Below, one piece after another: positions 3,553-7,169 of a DNA stretch of 7,169 bases. Below the pieces are notes generated by a model. The model was not told the DNA's origin. It worked only from the letters and a program-made list of their open reading frames with translations, and did no database searches. This stretch comes from Paenibacillaceae bacterium (lineage in GTDB: Bacteria > Bacillota > Bacilli > Paenibacillales > NBRC-103111), in NCBI GenBank assembly GCA_020697475.1, contig JAJFMO010000174.1:1-7169 (forward strand), in the 5' to 3' direction. Each line of letters starts with the position of its first letter. Within the stretch, counting starts at the first letter, position 1. Both the position numbers and the translations under genes were made by a program.

Positions 3553-4895
3553 TTCGAATGGGTAAAACGGTATCATTGATCGTTATTGCTTCTATGTTGG
3601 CGCTTGCGGGATGCTCGTCGAACGCAAATAACGCCGGCCAAGGCGATTCTGCGGGAGCGGATTCAGGGAAACAAACGGCGGCGCCGAGTGTTTCGACAGC
3701 TCCGGTTACTTTAACTTTCTACGCCCACGTTGCCGAATTGGATGAAGACATGTATCAGAAGTATATCGCCGATCCGGTCAAGAAGGAGCATCCGAACATT
3801 ACTCTGGAGAATCTGGGCAAGGGCGGCGTCAACAAGCTTGGCGAACTAGTCGCTTCCGGCACGATTCCGGACATCATCTTCTCCGGCTCGGACAATTTTC
3901 CATCCTTGAAGAACGTGGCAATCGATGAAGATTTGTCGGGATTGCTCAAGAAATTCAATGTGGATATTTCCACATTTGCTCCGGATGCGATCAAGACGTT
4001 GAAGGATGCCAACGAAGGCCGCCTGACGGCGCTTCCGTTCAGCCGAAATTCGGCCGCGACATTTTACAATAAAGATATTTTCGATAAGTTCGGTGTGAAA
4101 TATCCGACCAACGGCATGACTTGGGATCAAATTATTGAGATCGGACGCAAGTTGACGCAGAAAGCCGATGGGGTGCAGTACATCGGTTGGGAACCGGGCT
4201 TCCCGGATGCGAACGCCGAGTCTTTCGTTCAACCTTTTGTCGATCCGAAGACGAAGAAAGCGTTGGTGGACACTCCGGTATATCAGAAAGTGTTCGCAAT
4301 GATGAAGGAGGGCTACGATATCCCAGGCTTCGGCGGGGATAAGGGCACCGTGCGTTACACGCCGGCCAACTTCATCGGGGACAAATATGTCGGTATCTAC
4401 ATTGATTGGTACAATAAGATGATGACTCAACTGATCGCGGCGGAAGCGGCCAACTCTGCTCCGAATTGGGATATTGTCACGGTTCCCAATTTTCCGGAAA
4501 ATGCCAATAAGGGACGGCACTCGTCGATCCAATTCCTGATGATTTCCAAGAACAGCAAATATAAAGATCAAGCGTTGCAAGTCATTCAGTCGGCTACTTC
4601 CAAGGAATCGCAGTTGTTGCAAAGCCGCAATGGCCGCATCTCGATTCTTAGCGATCCGGAAATCGACAAGCAATTCGGCAAAGATGTACCCGCTTATGCG
4701 GATAAGCATATGGAAAATCTGTTTGCTTTCAAACCGGTAGCTTCAATTGCCCAGACCAAATATGATGACGAAATCAGGACGATCATTCGCGGGGTTTCCA
4801 ATGATATTGTGAAGAAAAAATTGGATATTAACACCGCCTTAAGACAAGCGCAAGAAGCGGCGGACAAGAAGATTGCGGAGATGGACGCCCAGTAA
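3549..4895 (+). CDS. Extracellular solute-binding lipoprotein of an ABC importer (family 1, probably sugar)
   Basis: A 448-residue lipoprotein. A short basic N-terminus (MIRMGKTV), a hydrophobic stretch and the lipobox LALAGC (lipidated Cys22) are followed by a Ser/Gly/Ala-rich linker to about residue 50. Family 1 binding-protein features follow: ASGTIPDIIFSGS (102-114), GRLTALPFSRNSAATFYNKDIFDKFG (157-182, listing the conserved lobe junction), TWDQIIEIGRKLT (191-203) and a charged helical C-terminus. It would be anchored outside the membrane and deliver a ligand, probably an oligosaccharide, to a permease. The ATG at 3549 is preferred over an upstream TTG (3465) because GCAGGGGG (3533-3540) lies 8 nt before it and because it gives a proper signal peptide. 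No permease or ATPase gene lies beside it: the strong terminator at 4943-4985 follows at once, so it is an orphan component or pairs with a transporter encoded elsewhere. The exact ligand cannot be told. Confidence 0.92.
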   Translation: MIRMGKTVSLIVIASMLALAGCSSNANNAGQGDSAGADSGKQTAAPSVSTAPVTLTFYAHVAELDEDMYQKYIADPVKKEHPNITLENLGKGGVNKLGELVASGTIPDIIFSGSDNFPSLKNVAIDEDLSGLLKKFNVDISTFAPDAIKTLKDANEGRLTALPFSRNSAATFYNKDIFDKFGVKYPTNGMTWDQIIEIGRKLTQKADGVQYIGWEPGFPDANAESFVQPFVDPKTKKALVDTPVYQKVFAMMKEGYDIPGFGGDKGTVRYTPANFIGDKYVGIYIDWYNKMMTQLIAAEAANSAPNWDIVTVPNFPENANKGRHSSIQFLMISKNSKYKDQALQVIQSATSKESQLLQSRNGRISILSDPEIDKQFGKDVPAYADKHMENLFAFKPVASIAQTKYDDEIRTIIRGVSNDIVKKKLDINTALRQAQEAADKKIAEMDAQ

Positions 4896-4942
4896 GTTTA
4901 CTCGTTCGGGTACTTCGATAATCCATCATAGCCTCACTCCAT

Positions 4943-4985
4943 AATGCTTATAATTGGACGAAAGTTCAGTTATAAGCATTTTTTT
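4943..4985 (+). terminator. Intrinsic terminator after the lipoprotein gene
   Basis: A 17-bp uninterrupted stem (4943-4959 with 4964-4980, including two G-U pairs) is closed by a GAAA tetraloop on a C-G pair and followed by a run of seven T (4979-4985, two within the stem). It lies 47 bp past the lipoprotein stop. No matching A-run precedes the stem, so it acts mainly on rightward transcription. It separates the lipoprotein from fni. Confidence 0.93.
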
Positions 4986-5048
4986 ATCAGGAGAGGTTTG
5001 ATTTCCAATTACCAACACACCTCGGCCGTTTATCTTCGATGAAATCAA

Positions 5049-5077
5049 TTGTACTTTATGGGAAGAAACGGTAAACT
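5049..5077 (+). promoter_or_regulatory. Weak candidate promoter for fni and the oxidoreductase
   Basis: TTGTAC (5049-5054), a 17-bp spacer and TAAACT (5072-5077) would start a transcript near 5084. Both boxes are partial matches, but the strong terminator just upstream means that fni needs its own promoter within 4986-5110, and this is the best-spaced pair seen there. Confidence 0.35.
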
Positions 5078-5120
5078 TATTTCCGTGCAGATTCAAAAGT
5101 TTTGGGGGGTAAAAAGAGCA

Positions 5121-6158
5121 ATGGCCGACGGAGCCGACCGGATCGAGAAGAGAAAGGCGGAGCATATTGGGATTTGCTTGAACGAACAGGTGATCGGGAC
5201 GAATGTGACGACGGGCTTGGAGCGTTACCGATTCATGCATAATGCATTGCCGGAGATCGATTTCGCCGAAATCGATTTATCTACAGATTTTTTGGGCCGA
5301 AAGTTGAACGTTCCGTTACTGGTTAGTTCCATGTCGGGCGGGACCAGACAGGCAGTGGAGTTGAACCGGCATTTGGCGGTTATGGCGGAGCGGCGCGGTT
5401 GGGCGCTCGGGGTCGGTTCGGCGCGGGCGGCGGTGGAGCATGAGCAGCTGCGCTATGGGTTTCGGCTTCGAACGTATGCGCCTTCGATTCCGATTTTGGC
5501 CAACCTGGGGGCGGTGCAACTCAACTACGGATACGGGGTGGATGAGTGCCGACGGGCGGTGGATATCGTCGAGGCGGATGGGCTCGTACTGCACTTGAAT
5601 TCGCTGCAAGAGCTTTTTCAGCCCGAAGGCAATGTGAATTTCAAGCATTTGCTCGGGCGGATCGAAACCTTGTGCGGCAAGCTGGGTGTACCCGTCGGGG
5701 TGAAAGAAGTCGGCTGGGGCATTAACGGCGAAGTGGCGGCGAGGCTGGCACAAGTCGGTGTCGCTTTTATCGATGTGGCGGGGGCTGGAGGTACTTCTTG
5801 GAGCCAGGTGGAGAAGCATCGAATTGCCGATCCTGTGTTGAAGGCCGCCGCCGAAGCGTTCGCGGACTGGGGCATCCCGACTTCGGAATGCATCGTTGAG
5901 GTGCGGGAACGGTTGCCCGGCTGCTTACTGGTGGCGAGCGGGGGACTGCAGACCGGAGTCGATGCCGCGAAGACAATTGCATTGGGGGCGGATCTGGCCG
6001 GGTATGGCAGAACATTGCTTGCCCCTGCGTTGGATTCCGTGGATTCGCTAGACGGGTTGATGGCTCGGATCGAGTGGGAGTTGAAGGCGGCGATGTTCGG
6101 GATCGGAGCAGGTTCGATATCGGAGCTTAAGCAAACTCCAGCGTTGATGAAGCGATAA
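5121..6158 (+). CDS. fni: Type 2 isopentenyl-diphosphate delta-isomerase (FMN, NAD(P)H)
   Basis: A 345-residue cytosolic TIM-barrel flavoenzyme that interconverts isopentenyl and dimethylallyl diphosphate, using reduced FMN and Mg2+. Length matches the family (about 350). Visible landmarks: RKAEHI (11-16), the FMN-binding SMSGG (70-74), GVGSAR (97-102), ILANLG (125-130), HLNSLQE with Gln163 as the expected acid/base residue and PEG (158-170), KEVGWGI (195-201), DVAGAGGTSW (218-227), and the phosphate-binding ASGGLQTG and IALGAD near 272-291. The ATG at 5121 is used because it matches the family's N-terminus and follows GGGGGG (5104-5109); an in-frame TTG at 5049 would add 24 non-family residues and lies in the candidate promoter. 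No other isoprenoid gene is nearby. The next gene starts 18 bp on, so the two are probably one operon. Confidence 0.95.
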   Translation: MADGADRIEKRKAEHIGICLNEQVIGTNVTTGLERYRFMHNALPEIDFAEIDLSTDFLGRKLNVPLLVSSMSGGTRQAVELNRHLAVMAERRGWALGVGSARAAVEHEQLRYGFRLRTYAPSIPILANLGAVQLNYGYGVDECRRAVDIVEADGLVLHLNSLQELFQPEGNVNFKHLLGRIETLCGKLGVPVGVKEVGWGINGEVAARLAQVGVAFIDVAGAGGTSWSQVEKHRIADPVLKAAAEAFADWGIPTSECIVEVRERLPGCLLVASGGLQTGVDAAKTIALGADLAGYGRTLLAPALDSVDSLDGLMARIEWELKAAMFGIGAGSISELKQTPALMKR

Positions 6159-6176
6159 CTGGGAGGAGACGACTGG

Positions 6177-7169
6177 ATGAACGTTACTGGAACAACAAAT
6201 ACAAAAGCAAAACTAAAGTTCGCCTTGATAGGAACAGGCAGGCAACAGGATGTGAATTTGGGACAAGGGTTCAGGGATGCCGGTCATTGGGGTTTTCAGC
6301 ATGCGCGGATTTGGGCGCTGCGCCCCGATGTGGACTTGTGCGCGATCGTCGGCCGCAACGAGGAGAAAGCGAGTACCCATGCAGAGCAATTGAGTACGCG
6401 TTATTATCTTGATATCGCCGAGATGCTGGACAAGGAGAAGCCGGATTTGGTCAGTATTTGCCTGCCCAATCAGCAGCATTATGCCGCGACATTGCAGGTG
6501 ATCCAGGCAGGTTTTCCGCTATTTGTAGAGAAACCGCTCGTCTTTGACATGGCGGAGGCGGAAAGTTTATTGGCGGAGGCTGACAAGCGCGGACTGTTCT
6601 TCGCCATCAATTTCAACCATCGCTATGCCGTACCGGTGCAAATGGCTTACCAGGCTGTTCAGGATGGACGCCTGGGAAAACTCGTATTTGCGACGTGGCG
6701 ATTCGGCGGCGGCAACCGCAGCGGCCATCCCCACGCCAACTTGATTGAGACGCAGTGTCACGGGTTCGACATGCTGGAATATTTGTGCGGGCCGATCGAA
6801 TCGGTAATGGCCGAGATGACGGATACGACCGGAAACGGGTTCAGCACAATGGTGATATCGTTGAAATTTGCCAACGGCGCGGTTGGCAGCCTGGTTGGAT
6901 CTTATGATACGTCGCCGGCTTATTCCGATGCGCATCGAGTGGAGCTGAACGGCACGGAAGGTCGAGTGATTATTCAAGATACGGTGCGGACGTATACCTA
7001 TCAGAAGAAAGGCAGCGAAACCGCCGAGGTATGGCAGGCCGGTTATTTCAACGACGAAGACCGAGAATTTCATCGCACATTCGACAAGCATGTTGACGTT
7101 ATGTTGGATGCTTTCCGTCGCGGCGTGGCGCCTCCAGTTCATGCCAGAGCCGGTTACCGGGCGCTGCAA
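6177..7169 (+). CDS. Gfo/Idh/MocA-family NAD(P)-dependent oxidoreductase, 3' end outside window
   Basis: 331 codons are open to the right edge with no stop, so the C-terminus is missing, though little is probably lost (family about 330-390). GGGAGGAG (6161-6168) is 8 nt before the ATG. An N-terminal Rossmann domain binds the nucleotide: FALIGTG (15-21), then HARIWALRPDVDLCAIVGRNEEKA (42-65), PDLVSICLPNQQH (89-101) and EKPL (118-121) with the conserved Lys119. The C-terminal domain has NHRY (147-150) and ETQCHGFDMLEYLCG (191-205), where His195 and Asp198 fit the usual catalytic HxxxD-like region. Family members oxidise or reduce sugars, inositols and similar polyols, so a carbohydrate substrate is likely but cannot be named. 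Odd feature: the usual GxGxxGxxH loop is stretched, with about 20 residues between the GTG and His42. It follows fni after 18 bp, with no evident functional link. Confidence 0.9.
   Translation, partial: MNVTGTTNTKAKLKFALIGTGRQQDVNLGQGFRDAGHWGFQHARIWALRPDVDLCAIVGRNEEKASTHAEQLSTRYYLDIAEMLDKEKPDLVSICLPNQQHYAATLQVIQAGFPLFVEKPLVFDMAEAESLLAEADKRGLFFAINFNHRYAVPVQMAYQAVQDGRLGKLVFATWRFGGGNRSGHPHANLIETQCHGFDMLEYLCGPIESVMAEMTDTTGNGFSTMVISLKFANGAVGSLVGSYDTSPAYSDAHRVELNGTEGRVIIQDTVRTYTYQKKGSETAEVWQAGYFNDEDREFHRTFDKHVDVMLDAFRRGVAPPVHARAGYRALQ

Noticed and set aside
3846..4709. 287-codon leftward frame inside the lipoprotein gene
   Set aside because: Antisense to a gene with clear lipobox and binding-protein motifs; Arg/Ile-rich composition of a shadow frame and no start signals.
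5049..5120. Longer N-terminus of Fni from a TTG at 5049
   Set aside because: The extra residues do not match the family, and there is no ribosome binding site at a suitable distance; the family start matches the ATG at 5121.
6213..7169. Leftward frames opposite the oxidoreductase
   Set aside because: The plus strand reads a continuous Gfo/Idh/MocA protein with conserved EKP and CHGFD motifs; the minus frames are shadows.
1..7169. tRNA, rRNA, CRISPR array, insertion sequence or prophage signs
   Set aside because: No repeated spacer pattern, transposase-like protein, terminal inverted repeats with target duplications, or RNA-gene-like sequence was found by eye on either strand.

Overview
The window looks like chromosomal DNA of a Gram-positive bacterium of the Bacillales, most likely Paenibacillaceae. 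This is inferred from strong AGGAGG-type ribosome binding sites, near-perfect TATAAT boxes, a Bacillus-type 84-residue [4Fe-4S] ferredoxin, type 2 isopentenyl-diphosphate isomerase (Fni), a Gram-positive lipobox lipoprotein and a moderate GC content. No RNA gene, insertion sequence, CRISPR array or phage gene is seen.

Left part (1-3195), an oxygen/redox-responsive regulatory block. Three small genes run leftwards: a DUF2249-type protein cut by the window edge, an unrecognised 111-residue protein, and a second DUF2249 protein. Diverging from them is a 95-residue Cys-containing protein ending in a CGCGG motif. Between the two transcription units lies one perfect Crp/Fnr palindrome (TGTGA-N6-TCACA), about 41 bp upstream of the predicted start of both, so one bound regulator could switch on both sides. 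Then come a Crp/Fnr regulator without cysteines (minus strand), a ferredoxin (plus strand) preceded by a perfect TTGAT-N4-ATCAA box, and a second Crp/Fnr regulator (minus strand) with three cysteines.

The two regulators have different recognition helices. The first has SRETINR, like E. coli CRP, which reads TGTGA. The second has TPETISR, like E. coli FNR, which reads TTGAT. Both operator types occur in the window, twice each. A TGTGA box also sits at -41.5 from a candidate promoter of the second regulator. The suggested circuit is a two-tier cascade: regulator 1 (or another TGTGA-reading protein) acts on the small-gene operons and on regulator 2, and regulator 2 acts on the ferredoxin and possibly on itself or its divergent neighbour. 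This wiring is inferred from sequence only.

Middle (3196-4985). A 434-bp AT-rich gap (3115-3548) carries the operators and a good sigma-A promoter, followed by a family 1 extracellular solute-binding lipoprotein, probably for a sugar. It has no permease gene next to it and is closed by a very strong intrinsic terminator.

Right part (4986-7169). fni (FMN-dependent type 2 IPP isomerase) is followed after 18 bp by a Gfo/Idh/MocA-family oxidoreductase that is still open at the right edge. The two are probably cotranscribed, though their functions have no obvious link.
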